Below are positions 1 to 8,746 of a DNA stretch of 41,319 nt, in pieces (within the stretch, counting starts at the first letter, position 1; each line of letters opens with the position of its first letter). Position numbers and translations under genes: made by a program. The notes beneath the pieces are model-generated. The model did not search any database, was not told the origin of the DNA, and saw only the letters and a list, made by a program, of their open reading frames with translations. The stretch lies in assembly GCA_035574235.1 (NCBI GenBank), contig DATLZA010000024.1, forward strand, positions 1 to 41,319. The letters run 5' to 3'. Source of the DNA: Planctomycetota bacterium (GTDB lineage: Bacteria > Planctomycetota > MHYJ01 > JACPRB01).

Positions 1-677
1 CGGGGCGCCGGAGGCGCCGCCGCCGGGCGCGGGACCGCGGGCGCCGGCGCCGGCGTGGGCGGCGAACCCGCCACCGCCGTCTTCACGGGCGCGTACTCCT
101 CGTTGAGGCGGTCCACCACGAGCTTGGAGATCGCCTTCAGGGTCTGCATGACCCCCTCGCCTTTGACGGCCACCGCCTCGAACACGGGCGCGCCCACCCA
201 GTTGATCTTGGCGTTGAGCTCCGCCACGCTGAGCGCGCCCGGCAAATCCCGCTTGTTGTACTGAATGACCAGCGGGATCTTCCGGATGTCCACCCCGTAT
301 TCCTTGAGGTTCTTCTCCAGGTTCTTGAACGATTCGATGTTGTCGTTCATCCGGTTGGGGTCGCTGTCGGCGATGAAGGCCACGCCGTCGGCCCCCTGGA
401 GCACCAGCTTGCGCGTGGAGTCGTAATAGACCTGGCCGGGAACCGTGTAGAGGAAGAGTTTCGTCTTCATCCCGGCCACCTGGCCCAGGTCCAGCGGCAT
501 GAAGTCGAAAAAGAGCGTCCGGTCCTGCTCCGTGGCGATGGAGGTCAGGTTCCCGCGGGCGGTGTCGGGGACCTTCTTGTGGATGATCTCCAGGTTCGTG
601 GTTTTCCCGGAGAGGCCCGGCCCGTAGTAGACGATCTTGCAGTTGACTTCGCGGCGCGCAAAGTTGATCTGAACCAT
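1..677 (-). CDS. mglA: MglA-family small Ras-like GTPase, C-terminus beyond the window
   Basis: This is a small GTPase of the MglA family, which in bacteria sets cell polarity and controls motility machinery at the pole, switched by roadblock-type MglB partners. The reading frame starts at the ATG at 677, and 225 codons are present before the window edge. Visible motifs are the P-loop GPGLSGKTT (about residues 19-27), the switch II element TVPGQ (78-82) and the base-specificity motif NKRD (141-144). The G domain ends near residue 198 and is followed by a Pro/Ala-rich tail that runs off the window, longer than the roughly 195-residue typical MglA. A roadblock gene lies 70 bases upstream, as in mglBA operons. 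The gene also has its own promoter in that gap. The family call is firm; the target of the GTPase here is unknown. Confidence 0.92.
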   Translation of the reverse strand, partial: MVQINFARREVNCKIVYYGPGLSGKTTNLEIIHKKVPDTARGNLTSIATEQDRTLFFDFMPLDLGQVAGMKTKLFLYTVPGQVYYDSTRKLVLQGADGVAFIADSDPNRMNDNIESFKNLEKNLKEYGVDIRKIPLVIQYNKRDLPGALSVAELNAKINWVGAPVFEAVAVKGEGVMQTLKAISKLVVDRLNEEYAPVKTAVAGSPPTPAPAPAVPRPAAAPPAP

Positions 678-695
678 GGGCTCCCGTGCGCGAAA

Positions 696-724
696 ATTCT
701 ACCCCGCCATCCTGCCCCTGTCAA
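696..724 (-). promoter_or_regulatory. sigma70-type promoter of mglA
   Basis: On the minus strand, TTGACA (719-724) is separated by 17 bases from TAGAAT (696-701). The start codon at 677 follows 18 bases after the -10 box, with GGGAG as a short Shine-Dalgarno sequence just before it. The match to the vegetative consensus is close, so mglA can be transcribed independently of the roadblock gene upstream. Confidence 0.75.
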
Positions 725-747
725 CGCGCCGGCCGTCCGGCGCGACC

Positions 748-1098
748 CTAGGCGATGCTGCCGAGGTTGCGGATCTTCCGGGCCGCGGACGCGACCGCCA
801 GCATCGTGAAATCGATGTTGATCTGCTTGTCGAGCACCACCACAAGATACGCATCCCCCGTCTCGCTGAAGATCATCTTCCCGTACGTCGAATTGAAGAG
901 AAACCGCGAAAAGCTCTGCGCCCCCAGCTCCCGAAGCGAGGCATTGACCCTCTGAATGGTGTTGGAGGCGATCGCGGCCACCTGGTCGCTGTTGAGCGGC
1001 GGCGGGATCTCCGAAGCCACGACCACGCCGTCCCGCGTGACGACCATGGAGCCTTTGACGCCCAGCTCCTTGTTGAGGTTCAGGAGGACCTCTCTCAT
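748..1098 (-). CDS. Roadblock/LC7-domain protein, MglB-like
   Basis: A 116-residue protein consisting of a single roadblock/LC7 domain. The typical pattern is visible: an N-terminal helix, then the strand pair GSMVVTRDGVVVAS (residues 16-29), a central helix ending in the QRVNASLRELG segment, and the strands MIFSETGDAYLVVVL and later helix. Roadblock proteins of this type dimerise and act as GTPase-activating or regulatory partners of MglA-like GTPases, so the neighbouring mglA is the likely client. The start ATG at 1098 lies 9 bases after the stop of the TPR-roadblock gene, with GGGGG as weak ribosome-binding site, which indicates co-transcription. Identification as MglB itself, as opposed to another roadblock regulator, is inference from context. 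Confidence 0.88.
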   Translation of the reverse strand: MREVLLNLNKELGVKGSMVVTRDGVVVASEIPPPLNSDQVAAIASNTIQRVNASLRELGAQSFSRFLFNSTYGKMIFSETGDAYLVVVLDKQINIDFTMLAVASAARKIRNLGSIA

Positions 1099-1107
1099 GC
1101 GCGCCCC

Positions 1108-2220
1108 CTATCCCACCGAGAGGAACGAAACGAACTTCTCGATCGCGGCGTCCAGGTCCTCCTTCTTCGCCGGATGGTCCGCCAGGATCCCCACGATGTA
1201 CTGCTTCCACTCCGCGATCCCCACGCGCCCGATCGACGTATCGAGCTCGCCGCTGACGAACGTCCCGATGTCCATCTTCCGGGACGCGTCCTCGGAGCAC
1301 AGATACACGTCCTGCAGAAACCGCGCGAAACGCTCCTTGGAGAGCATCCCCCGCGTGTGGGAGGCCACCACCGCCCCGTCCCGCGTCAGGACCGCCGCGC
1401 ACTTGTAGCCGTTCATCGACTCGAACCCGACCAGGAACCCCTCGATCTTCATGGGGCTGACCACCGGAGCGGCGGCCCGCGGGAGCGGCTCGAAGAGGCG
1501 GGCGACCTCCTGCCCCTCCGGCGAAAGCGCGCGGCGCGATTCGATCTCCGCCAGCGCGTCGTCGAGGTTCGTGGCCGCCTTGGCCAGGTTCTCGGACACA
1601 AAGGCCAGAAGCTTCTCCGCCGTGTCGTCCCCCGGGTTGACCCGCAGCACCTGCTCGAGGATCGGCTTGGCCTTGTAGTACATCCCCGCCTCGGCGAAAA
1701 GGCGCGCCAGGCTCACCTGCGCCTTGTAGTTGGCGGGGTTGATCGAGGCCGCCTTCTCGAAGTGCCGGACGGCTTCCACGAAATCGTTGCCCACGAAATC
1801 CTGATGGAAGCGCTCCATCCGGATCTGGCCGGAGATCATGTGCAGTCCGTCGCTCGTGGGAAACTTGGCCAGCCCCTCGAGCGCCACCTCGAAAGCCTTC
1901 GTCCGGTTGGCCAGCTCCCGGTGGTAGATGTCCGCCAGGCGTTCGTAGTGGCTCTTCGAAGGCGACTTGCGCAGGATCCGGTTGAGCTCCTGGATCTCCG
2001 ACTGCAGCTGCAGCCGCCGGACGTTCTGATACGTCGTCTGGCACTTCTCGCTGTCCGGAAACTTCTCCACGGCCCGGCGGGCGACCTCCAGAGCCTTGGC
2101 TTCGTTGCCCGCCGCCATGTAGCGTTCCACGAGGGACACCATGTTGTGAGGAGTCGGGTTGGCCAGAACCTCCCGCTCCAGGCCCTCCAGCTGGCGGCGT
2201 TTCGTGTCGAACAGCCCCAT
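1108..2220 (-). CDS. TPR protein with C-terminal roadblock-like domain
   Basis: A 370-residue cytoplasmic protein with no signal peptide or membrane segment. Residues 1-240 are helical with TPR-like units, for example around 32-56, 92-118 and 146-198 (alternating small/large hydrophobic residues and NPANYKAQVSLARLFAEAG). Residues about 258-370 look like a divergent roadblock domain: GFLVGFESMNGYKCAAVLTRDGAVVAS repeats the strand-turn-strand of the smaller roadblock protein downstream, then a helix and a closing strand pair. It is the first gene of the roadblock-mglA unit. A plausible role is a scaffold coupling the GTPase to an output by its TPRs; this is inference. Its own promoter lies upstream, and a GGAGGGAAGG ribosome-binding site precedes ATG 2220. 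Confidence 0.75.
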   Translation of the reverse strand: MGLFDTKRRQLEGLEREVLANPTPHNMVSLVERYMAAGNEAKALEVARRAVEKFPDSEKCQTTYQNVRRLQLQSEIQELNRILRKSPSKSHYERLADIYHRELANRTKAFEVALEGLAKFPTSDGLHMISGQIRMERFHQDFVGNDFVEAVRHFEKAASINPANYKAQVSLARLFAEAGMYYKAKPILEQVLRVNPGDDTAEKLLAFVSENLAKAATNLDDALAEIESRRALSPEGQEVARLFEPLPRAAAPVVSPMKIEGFLVGFESMNGYKCAAVLTRDGAVVASHTRGMLSKERFARFLQDVYLCSEDASRKMDIGTFVSGELDTSIGRVGIAEWKQYIVGILADHPAKKEDLDAAIEKFVSFLSVG

Positions 2221-2242
2221 CCTTCCCTCCGGTCTCCTGAGG

Positions 2243-2272
2243 AGTCTACCCCACGATTTCGGGGAGTGTCAA
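2243..2272 (-). promoter_or_regulatory. sigma70-type promoter of the TPR-roadblock-mglA unit
   Basis: Minus strand TTGACA (2267-2272), an 18-base spacer and TAGACT (2243-2248). The spacer contains a small inverted repeat (CCCC...GGGG). The transcript would have a leader of about 15 bases with a strong purine-rich ribosome-binding site before 2220. Confidence 0.7.
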
Positions 2273-2285
2273 AATTTTGTCCGGG

Positions 2286-5200
2286 TCAGTTCAGCTCGAT
2301 GGCGTAGAGGATCTCCTCCACGCTGAAATAGACATGCTTTCCATGAACCCGAGGGGTGCTGCGGATCTTCCCCCGCCCGCGGTACCTCCAGAGGAGGCTC
2401 CGCGAAAGGGCGTCGAACGCGTAAAAGGACTGGTCCTCGCTGCCGAAGAGAACCACCGTCCCGTGGGCCGCCGCTCCTCCCAGAATCGGCCCGCCCGTTT
2501 CGAAATTCCCCACGAGCGTCCCTCGCGCCGCGTCCAGGAAATACATCCGCCCGTTGCGACCGCCGGCGAAAACCAAGTCCCCCACCCGCACCAGGGGCGC
2601 CGAGACCCGGGAGGGCACCTCCCGCTTCCAGAGCAGCCGCCCTTCCGCCGCCTCCACGGCCCAGAGCGTTTGGGCCGACGTCGCCGCATAGACGACCCCC
2701 TCCCCCGCCCCCGTCGCCTCGAAGTCCGTCTCGGCGCGCACCCGCCAGACGTCCCCTCCATCCGCCCCCCCGCGCAGCCGCAGGATCGTCCCGTCGTCGC
2801 AGGCGGCGATCGCCCCGTCGGCCGTCGGCACCAGATCGCCCCGGCACTCGCCCGGCAGCTCGCGCTTCCAGAGCGGCATCCCGGTCGCCGCGTCCACCGC
2901 GTGGAGCATCCGGTCGGCCGTGCACACGTAGAGGATCTTGCCGTCGGGCGACAGGGCGGGCGCCCCCGACAGGCGTTCCCCCGTGGGATACCTCCAGGCG
3001 ATCCGCCGGCCGTCCGCCGGCGCCGGACGGATGGCGTAGACCGCGTGGCCGCTGGTACCCGCGTAGAGAAGGTCGCTTCCGGCCACGGGCATCCCTTCGA
3101 TGGAACCCTCCAGGGACTGGTACCACTCGATCACCGGCCGGGAACGCAGGCGCAGCGCGAAAAGCCGGTCGCGCGCGCCGGCGTAGAGCGTGTCCCCGAG
3201 GACCGCCAGGCCGCCCGAGACGGTAATCCCGAGCGGCAGCACCCACGCCTCGCTCTTCTCGGTCAGCTCCACCTTGAGGCGCCCGACCGTCTTGTCCCGC
3301 ACCTCGCGCTCGACGCTCACGTACCCGGGCCGCTCGAAGAGAAACCGCACGACCTCCCCGGATTTCATCCTGTGGCGCAGGGGCTGCTCCCCGGTCTCTC
3401 CCAGCACCATCCCCGAAGGACGCAGCGTCACGCGGACGCCCGGCGGGAAGGTCGCGATCTCGATGGGATAGCGCGCCTCGCGCGCCGCGGGGGTATTGGG
3501 ATAGTCCGTGATGAGCTTGTCGATGAGCAGCGCCGCCTCGCGCACCTTTCCTTCCTTTTCGAGCTCGTCGGCCTTGACCTTGAGCTGGAGGGAGTCGCTC
3601 AGGTAGCGCTCCAGGGCGCTGGCGAGTTCCTCGGCGCGCAGAAGGAAGGCGCGGTCGCGGTTGGCCTCCGCCAAGTCCCGCAGCTCGCGCGCGCGTTTCA
3701 GGGCCAGCTCGGGACTCCGCAGGCGCTCCTCTTCGATCCAGGCGGACAGCTCGCGCATGCGCTCCTGGTCCCGGCGGCGGCGTTCCTCCTCCTGAGCGCT
3801 GCGCTCCTGAGTCCATCCGCGCCGGTGCGCCTCCAGCCGCTGCAGGAATTCCCCGGCCCGGGCGCGCTGCCAGGGACTCCGGGCGGATGACAGGAACCCT
3901 TCCACCTCCCGCCGCGCCTCGTCGTACTCGTGCCTCTCCAGCCGCGGCTCCGCGCCGGCCAGGATCTCGGTCAGACGGCGCCGCTCCCGGATCTCGATCC
4001 AGGCGCCGAGCGCCGCGGCGCCCGCCGCCAGAAGGACCGCCAGAACGGCCGCCGGTTTGCCCCAGCGCCGGCGCTTCCGGGCCGCCGGGGGCGGAAGCAC
4101 CGTCGAGGGCCGCCGCATCTGAATCTCGGCCAGCTCGCGCTCGACCGCCTCCGCCTTCCGCGGATCCACCGGCATGTTCTTGCGGATGTAGGTGAGGTCC
4201 TCCTCGAGCTCGCGCCGCAGATTCATCCGGTGGAGGACCTTCGCGCGCAGGATCCGGAAGTCGAGGTCCGCCGGGTCGGCCGCCACGATCCGGTCCGCCA
4301 GCCCCCGCGCCCGCACGTAGTCCGTCGCCGCCATGAGCGCCTGTCCCACCAGCTCCCGGGCCAGCCGCTTGCCCTCCTCCAGGTTTCCGGCCGCGGCGTG
4401 GGCCTCGAAGAGCAGGTACCGGATTTCGCCGTCCTCGGGCGCCAGGCGATGGGACTGGCCGAGCAGATCGAGCGCCCGATCCACATCCCCCTTCTGCAAG
4501 GCCAGCCGCCCGGCCTTCGCGTACGTCGACGCGGCCTCTTTGGAGAGGCCTTCATTTTCGAGCACGCGGGCCACGCCCGCGATCACCTTGGGATCGTCCG
4601 GGGCCTGCGCCGCCGCGGCCATGTAGAGCCGGAGCCCCTTCTCCCGCTGCCCGTCGGCCAGGCACCGGGCGGCCGCCTGAAGCATCTCCTCGACCGTCAG
4701 AAGGCGGATCCGCCCGCGGTCGAAGAGATCCACCAGCCCCTTGCACACCTCGAACCGCGAAACGCCGGTCTGTTCCACAACCTCCGCCACCGAACGGCGG
4801 CCGTCGAGGAGCCGGTAGACGCGCTTGAGGGCGTCCGGCGCCACCGCATCCTCCGCCGCCCGGTCCCGGTCGGAGAGGAAGACGAAGATCGAATCCATCG
4901 AGGGAATCTTCTGGTTGATGAGATTCCACTCGTCGGCGCGGCGCACCGCCTCGAGGAGCAGGCCGTTGACGTCGAACGAGAGCTGCGTGGCGTGCATCTC
5001 GGGGTCGGTCAGACTCTCCGACGGGGGCCCCTCGACGAATTCGAACGAAGCCTTCTTCCAGAGGAAAAGGTCGTAGATTTCCTCTTCGATCTGGGCGCGG
5101 ACGACCTGTTCGATCTCCTCGGCCGTGAGGGCGCCGTTCTCCACGAGCGCCTCTCCCAGCTTTTTCTTGGAGATGCGCGTGCTTTCCAGGGCCTCGTTGA

Positions 5201-5420
5201 GCGCGTCCTCGCTGATCTTGCCGGCTCGCACGAGCATGTCTCCGAGCCGCATGCCCTTGCGGCGACCGGTCGAAGTGAGCTTGACCCCCGAAGGGCCGAA
5301 GTAGATGCACTTTCGGCTCTCGCCGTCCTGGACGATGAGGGTCCCCTCCTTCTGGCTCATCGAGATCATCTGGAAGACCTCGGCCAGGCCGATGGTGGAG
5401 AGGTCGCCCTTGAAGGACAT
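2286..5420 (-). CDS. DUF4388-TPR-TM-PEGA-PQQ beta-propeller protein
   Basis: A 1044-residue multidomain membrane protein. In order: a DUF4388 (PATAN-type) domain at 1-175, with embedded helical pairs of the MshEN/GspE-N type (RLGDMLVRAGKIS, KLGEALVENGALT); a winged-helix-like stretch at about 190-240; TPR helices at about 245-420; a single membrane helix at 455-475; a charged coiled coil to about 640; a PEGA domain at 652-720 (IATFPPGVRVTL); and PQQ-type propeller blades at 725-1044, with repeated motifs such as YAGTSGHAVYAI, HAVDAATGMPLWKRE and YFLDAARGTLVG. The N-terminus should be cytoplasmic and the propeller outside the membrane. DUF4388 proteins are often linked to gliding or polarity GTPases, which fits mglA nearby. 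A sensor or scaffold role is inferred. The start at 5420 fits the promoter spacing. Confidence 0.85.
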   Translation of the reverse strand: MSFKGDLSTIGLAEVFQMISMSQKEGTLIVQDGESRKCIYFGPSGVKLTSTGRRKGMRLGDMLVRAGKISEDALNEALESTRISKKKLGEALVENGALTAEEIEQVVRAQIEEEIYDLFLWKKASFEFVEGPPSESLTDPEMHATQLSFDVNGLLLEAVRRADEWNLINQKIPSMDSIFVFLSDRDRAAEDAVAPDALKRVYRLLDGRRSVAEVVEQTGVSRFEVCKGLVDLFDRGRIRLLTVEEMLQAAARCLADGQREKGLRLYMAAAAQAPDDPKVIAGVARVLENEGLSKEAASTYAKAGRLALQKGDVDRALDLLGQSHRLAPEDGEIRYLLFEAHAAAGNLEEGKRLARELVGQALMAATDYVRARGLADRIVAADPADLDFRILRAKVLHRMNLRRELEEDLTYIRKNMPVDPRKAEAVERELAEIQMRRPSTVLPPPAARKRRRWGKPAAVLAVLLAAGAAALGAWIEIRERRRLTEILAGAEPRLERHEYDEARREVEGFLSSARSPWQRARAGEFLQRLEAHRRGWTQERSAQEEERRRRDQERMRELSAWIEEERLRSPELALKRARELRDLAEANRDRAFLLRAEELASALERYLSDSLQLKVKADELEKEGKVREAALLIDKLITDYPNTPAAREARYPIEIATFPPGVRVTLRPSGMVLGETGEQPLRHRMKSGEVVRFLFERPGYVSVEREVRDKTVGRLKVELTEKSEAWVLPLGITVSGGLAVLGDTLYAGARDRLFALRLRSRPVIEWYQSLEGSIEGMPVAGSDLLYAGTSGHAVYAIRPAPADGRRIAWRYPTGERLSGAPALSPDGKILYVCTADRMLHAVDAATGMPLWKRELPGECRGDLVPTADGAIAACDDGTILRLRGGADGGDVWRVRAETDFEATGAGEGVVYAATSAQTLWAVEAAEGRLLWKREVPSRVSAPLVRVGDLVFAGGRNGRMYFLDAARGTLVGNFETGGPILGGAAAHGTVVLFGSEDQSFYAFDALSRSLLWRYRGRGKIRSTPRVHGKHVYFSVEEILYAIELN

Positions 5421-5430
5421 GGCTTTTTAA

Positions 5431-5459
5431 AGAGTACCCCCCCGGAAGGGGAAATCCAA
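5431..5459 (-). promoter_or_regulatory. Putative promoter of the DUF4388-PQQ gene
   Basis: Minus strand TTGGAT (5454-5459), 17-base spacer, TACTCT (5431-5436), then 10 bases to the ATG at 5420. No Shine-Dalgarno sequence is visible in those 10 bases, so the transcript would have a leader of only a few bases. The hexamers are weaker than those of mglA. Confidence 0.45.
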
Positions 5460-5544
5460 GCCCCTCCGGCGGAACCGTAAAGTTTATCGGCCGCGCGGCG
5501 CCGGCGGCGCAGGGGTTCCCGAAAAGATGGAAAGCCGAAAGGCC

Positions 5545-5931
5545 CTAAGGCGACCGAAGGTCGGCCTCGGCGCCCGCCCAGAAGTCTTCGAACTCCACGC
5601 CCAGCTCGAACTCCGGTCCGGTCCCGAAGCGAACGGGCCGGCACAGGGCGCCGATGCCCCGGTAGCGGGGCGTCCGAAAAGCGAGGCGGATCCGGAACGG
5701 GCGGATCGGAAGAAAAGGCTTCCGGAGGCGCAGGCGGCCCAGGCGGGCTCCCTTCAGGCTGACGTCGCGGATGACCGCCGTGCCCCGCGTGAAGACCTTT
5801 CCATCCGAGGCGAGGATCTCCACATCCGCGGGGATGCGGACGTCGTTGCGCATCCACCGCCGCAGGTAATTGCGGCCCTCCGAGACGCGGGCGGCCGCCG
5901 CGTGGCTTTGCGGCGAAACGGACGGCGCCAT
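5545..5931 (-). CDS. PilZ-domain protein
   Basis: A 128-residue single-domain protein of the PilZ family, which binds cyclic di-GMP. The two ligand motifs are present: RNDVR (RxxxR, residues 28-32) and DVSLKG (DxSxxG, 56-61), and the C-terminal strand FELGVEFEDF is typical of the fold. I prefer the ATG at 5931 to the one at 5940, because GGAGG lies 9 bases before 5931 but touches 5940 directly. The gene follows ppdK by about 70 bases on the same strand. It could link cyclic di-GMP to the pilus or MglA functions nearby, which is inference. Confidence 0.82.
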   Translation of the reverse strand: MAPSVSPQSHAAAARVSEGRNYLRRWMRNDVRIPADVEILASDGKVFTRGTAVIRDVSLKGARLGRLRLRKPFLPIRPFRIRLAFRTPRYRGIGALCRPVRFGTGPEFELGVEFEDFWAGAEADLRSP

Positions 5932-6003
5932 GGCCTTCATCCTCCTTCGCGCCTCTCTCCGCTCAGGGGATCGGCCGGTGCTCCGCTTCCCGGCCGGTCG
6001 TTT

Positions 6004-8745
6004 CTACCGGCGTCCGCTCGCGGAAACCGTCCTGCGACGCGGTTTCCCCCGGGACGCCTTCTTCCCGCCCCCGGCTTCGCGTTCGCGCAACACCGCCTGC
6101 GCGGCCGCCAGGCGCGCGATCGGCAGGCGGTAGGGGGAACACGAAACGTAATCCAGACCCGCCCCGTGGCAGAAAATGACGCTGTCGGGGTCCCCTCCGT
6201 GTTCGCCGCAGATGCCCACCTTGAGGTTGGGACGGGTCGCCCTCCCCTTCTCGACCGCCCCGCGAACCAGGGCGCCCACGCCGACCGGATCGAGCGTCAC
6301 GAAGGGATCCACCGGCAGGATCTTGCGGTCCACGTACACGCTCAGGAACTTCCCGGCGTCGTCCCGCGAGAAGCCGAACGTCATCTGCGTCAGGTCGTTC
6401 GTGCCGAACGAGAAGAATTCCGCCTCCTGGGCGATCTCGTCGGCCACGACCGCCGCCCGGGGCACTTCGATCATCGTGCCCACGAGGTACTTGACCCGGC
6501 GGCCGCGCCGCTTGAAGACCTCCTCGGCGGTGCGGACGACGACTTCCTTCTGATGCCGCAGCTCGTTGACGTGCCCCACCAGGGGAATCATGATTTCGGG
6601 GACGACGTCCCCGCCCACGTCGAGGGCCGCCTCAAAGATCGCCTCCGCCTGCATGGCGGTGATCTCCGGGTAGAGGATCCCCAGCCGGCAGCCCCGCAGC
6701 CCCATCATGGGGTTGAACTCGTGAAGCTCGTTCACGCGGCGCAGCAACCGCTCGTTCTCGGCGACGTTTTCGCCCTTGGCGATCTTGACCATGAGCTCCT
6801 CGCGCTTGGGCAGGAACTCGTGAAGCGGGGGATCGAGGGTCCGGATCGTCACGGGCTTCCCGCGGAGGGTTTCGAAAAGTCCCTTGAAGTCCTCGCGCTG
6901 GAACGGCAGGAGCTCGCGGAGCGCGGCCTTGCGCTCCTCCTCCGTCGTCGCCAGGATCATCCGCACGACCACGGGGAGGCGCTCCTCGGCGAAGAACATG
7001 TGCTCCGTGCGGCACAGGCCGATCCCTTCCGCCCCCAGAAGCGCGGCCATGCGGGCGTCGCGGGGGACGTCCGCGTTGGCCCGCACCCGAAGGCGCCGGA
7101 CTTCGTCGGCCCACTTCATGAACGTGTCGAAGTATCCGAAGATCTCGGAGTCCTTCGGGTCCATCTTCCCGGCCAGGACCTGCAGAATGTCGCTCTCGCG
7201 CGTGGGGACGTCTCCCAGAAGCACCTCGCCCGTCGTGCCGTCGATCGAGACGTAGTCGCCCTCCCGGACCGTGAGGTCCCCCACGGAGAACCGGCGGCCG
7301 TGCTCGTCCACCTTGAGGGCCGAGCAGCCGACGACGGAGGGTTTTCCCATCTGCCGGCCGACGACGGCGGCGTGACTGGTCATGCCGCCCGTGGCGGTCA
7401 GAACTCCCTGGGCGGCCGCCATGCCGGCGATGTCGTCCGGGCAGGTTTCGGCCCGGACCAGAAGCACCCGATCGCCTTTCGCAGCCATTTCCACGGCCCG
7501 GTCGGCGTCGAAGACGGCCCGGCCCGCCGCCGCGCCCGGCGAGGCGTTCAGGCCCTTGGCCAGCACGCGGTGCTCCCTTCGCCGCTGGGGATCGAAGATC
7601 GGGTGAAGGAGCTGATTGAGCTGGAGCGGATCGACGCGAAGGAGCGCCTCCTCCTTGGTGATCAGCTTCTCCTTCACCATGTCCACCGCGATCCGCACCG
7701 CCGCGTGGCCCGTCCGCTTGCCGCTGCGGGTCTGAAGCATGTAGAGCTTCTCGTCCTGGACGGTGAACTCGAAGTCCTGGACGTCCCGGTAATGCTTCTC
7801 CAGCCGCTTGGTGATTTGGACGAGCTGGTCGTAGACCTTCGGAAGCGTGTCCTTGAGGGCGGAGATGGGCTGGGGCGTCCGGACGCCCGCCACGACGTCC
7901 TCGCCCTGGGCGTTGATGAGGAACTCCCCGTAGAAGCGGTTCTCGCCCGTCGAAGGATCGCGCGTGAAGCCGACGCCCGTTCCCGACCGGTCTCCGGAGT
8001 TTCCGAAGACCATGGCCTGAACGTTGACGGCCGTTCCCAGATCGTCCGGAATCTTGTTCATGCGCCGGTAGGTGATGGCGCGGGGGTTTTCCCAGGACTT
8101 GAAGACCGCGTCCCGGGCCAGGCAGAGCTGCTCCCAGGTGTCCTGGGGAAACTCCCGGCCGGCGCGCTCGCGGAAGAAGGTCTTGAACTCCTCGCAGAGT
8201 TCCTTGAGATCCTGGGCGGAAAGATCCACGTCGTTGCGGACTCCGCGTTCCTCTTTCTTGCGGTGCAGGATCTTCTCGAAATCCCCCTTGGGGACGCCGA
8301 AGACCACGTCGGCGAACATCATGATGAAGCGCCGGTAGCAGTCGTAGGCGAAGCGCTCGTTGTTGGTCTGCCGGGCCAGGCCGGCGACGGTTTCATCGTT
8401 GAGGCCCAGGTTGAGGATGGTGTCCATCATGCCGGGCATGGAGAACTTCGCGCCCGAGCGCACGGAGACGAGGAGGGGTTTCTTCGGATCCCCCAGGCGG
8501 CATCCGGTCGCCTGCTCGAGCCGCGCCAGGTATTTCCGCATGAGCGGATCCAGCGCCTTGGGGACTTTCTTGCCGTTGCGGTAGAACTCGGTGCAGACCT
8601 CGGTGGAGATCGTGAAACCGGGGGGCACGGGAATGCCCGCGCGGCTCATCTCGGCGAGTCCCGCTCCCTTGCCGCCGAGGATGTCCTTCATGTCCCCGCG
8701 GCCTTCGGCCTTCCCGTGGCCGAAGAAGTAGATCATCTGCTTCAT
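6004..8745 (-). CDS. ppdK: Pyruvate, phosphate dikinase
   Basis: A 913-residue full-length pyruvate phosphate dikinase, which interconverts pyruvate, ATP and phosphate with phosphoenolpyruvate, AMP and pyrophosphate in the cytoplasm, serving gluconeogenesis or pyrophosphate-dependent glycolysis. The N-terminal ATP-grasp begins with GHGKAEGRGDMKDILGGKGA, the swivelling phosphohistidine domain has GGMTSHAAVVGRQMGKP with the catalytic His, and the C-terminal barrel has the PEP site GICGEHGGDP and the catalytic Cys in YVSCSPYRLPIARLAAAQ. Length and motif order agree with the bacterial enzyme. The start is one base after the stop of the small secreted-protein gene, so translation is probably coupled. 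A short basic C-terminal tail (KKASRGKPRRRT) is an addition to the usual end. Confidence 0.97.
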   Translation of the reverse strand: MKQMIYFFGHGKAEGRGDMKDILGGKGAGLAEMSRAGIPVPPGFTISTEVCTEFYRNGKKVPKALDPLMRKYLARLEQATGCRLGDPKKPLLVSVRSGAKFSMPGMMDTILNLGLNDETVAGLARQTNNERFAYDCYRRFIMMFADVVFGVPKGDFEKILHRKKEERGVRNDVDLSAQDLKELCEEFKTFFRERAGREFPQDTWEQLCLARDAVFKSWENPRAITYRRMNKIPDDLGTAVNVQAMVFGNSGDRSGTGVGFTRDPSTGENRFYGEFLINAQGEDVVAGVRTPQPISALKDTLPKVYDQLVQITKRLEKHYRDVQDFEFTVQDEKLYMLQTRSGKRTGHAAVRIAVDMVKEKLITKEEALLRVDPLQLNQLLHPIFDPQRRREHRVLAKGLNASPGAAAGRAVFDADRAVEMAAKGDRVLLVRAETCPDDIAGMAAAQGVLTATGGMTSHAAVVGRQMGKPSVVGCSALKVDEHGRRFSVGDLTVREGDYVSIDGTTGEVLLGDVPTRESDILQVLAGKMDPKDSEIFGYFDTFMKWADEVRRLRVRANADVPRDARMAALLGAEGIGLCRTEHMFFAEERLPVVVRMILATTEEERKAALRELLPFQREDFKGLFETLRGKPVTIRTLDPPLHEFLPKREELMVKIAKGENVAENERLLRRVNELHEFNPMMGLRGCRLGILYPEITAMQAEAIFEAALDVGGDVVPEIMIPLVGHVNELRHQKEVVVRTAEEVFKRRGRRVKYLVGTMIEVPRAAVVADEIAQEAEFFSFGTNDLTQMTFGFSRDDAGKFLSVYVDRKILPVDPFVTLDPVGVGALVRGAVEKGRATRPNLKVGICGEHGGDPDSVIFCHGAGLDYVSCSPYRLPIARLAAAQAVLREREAGGGKKASRGKPRRRTVSASGRR

Positions 8746-8746
8746 G

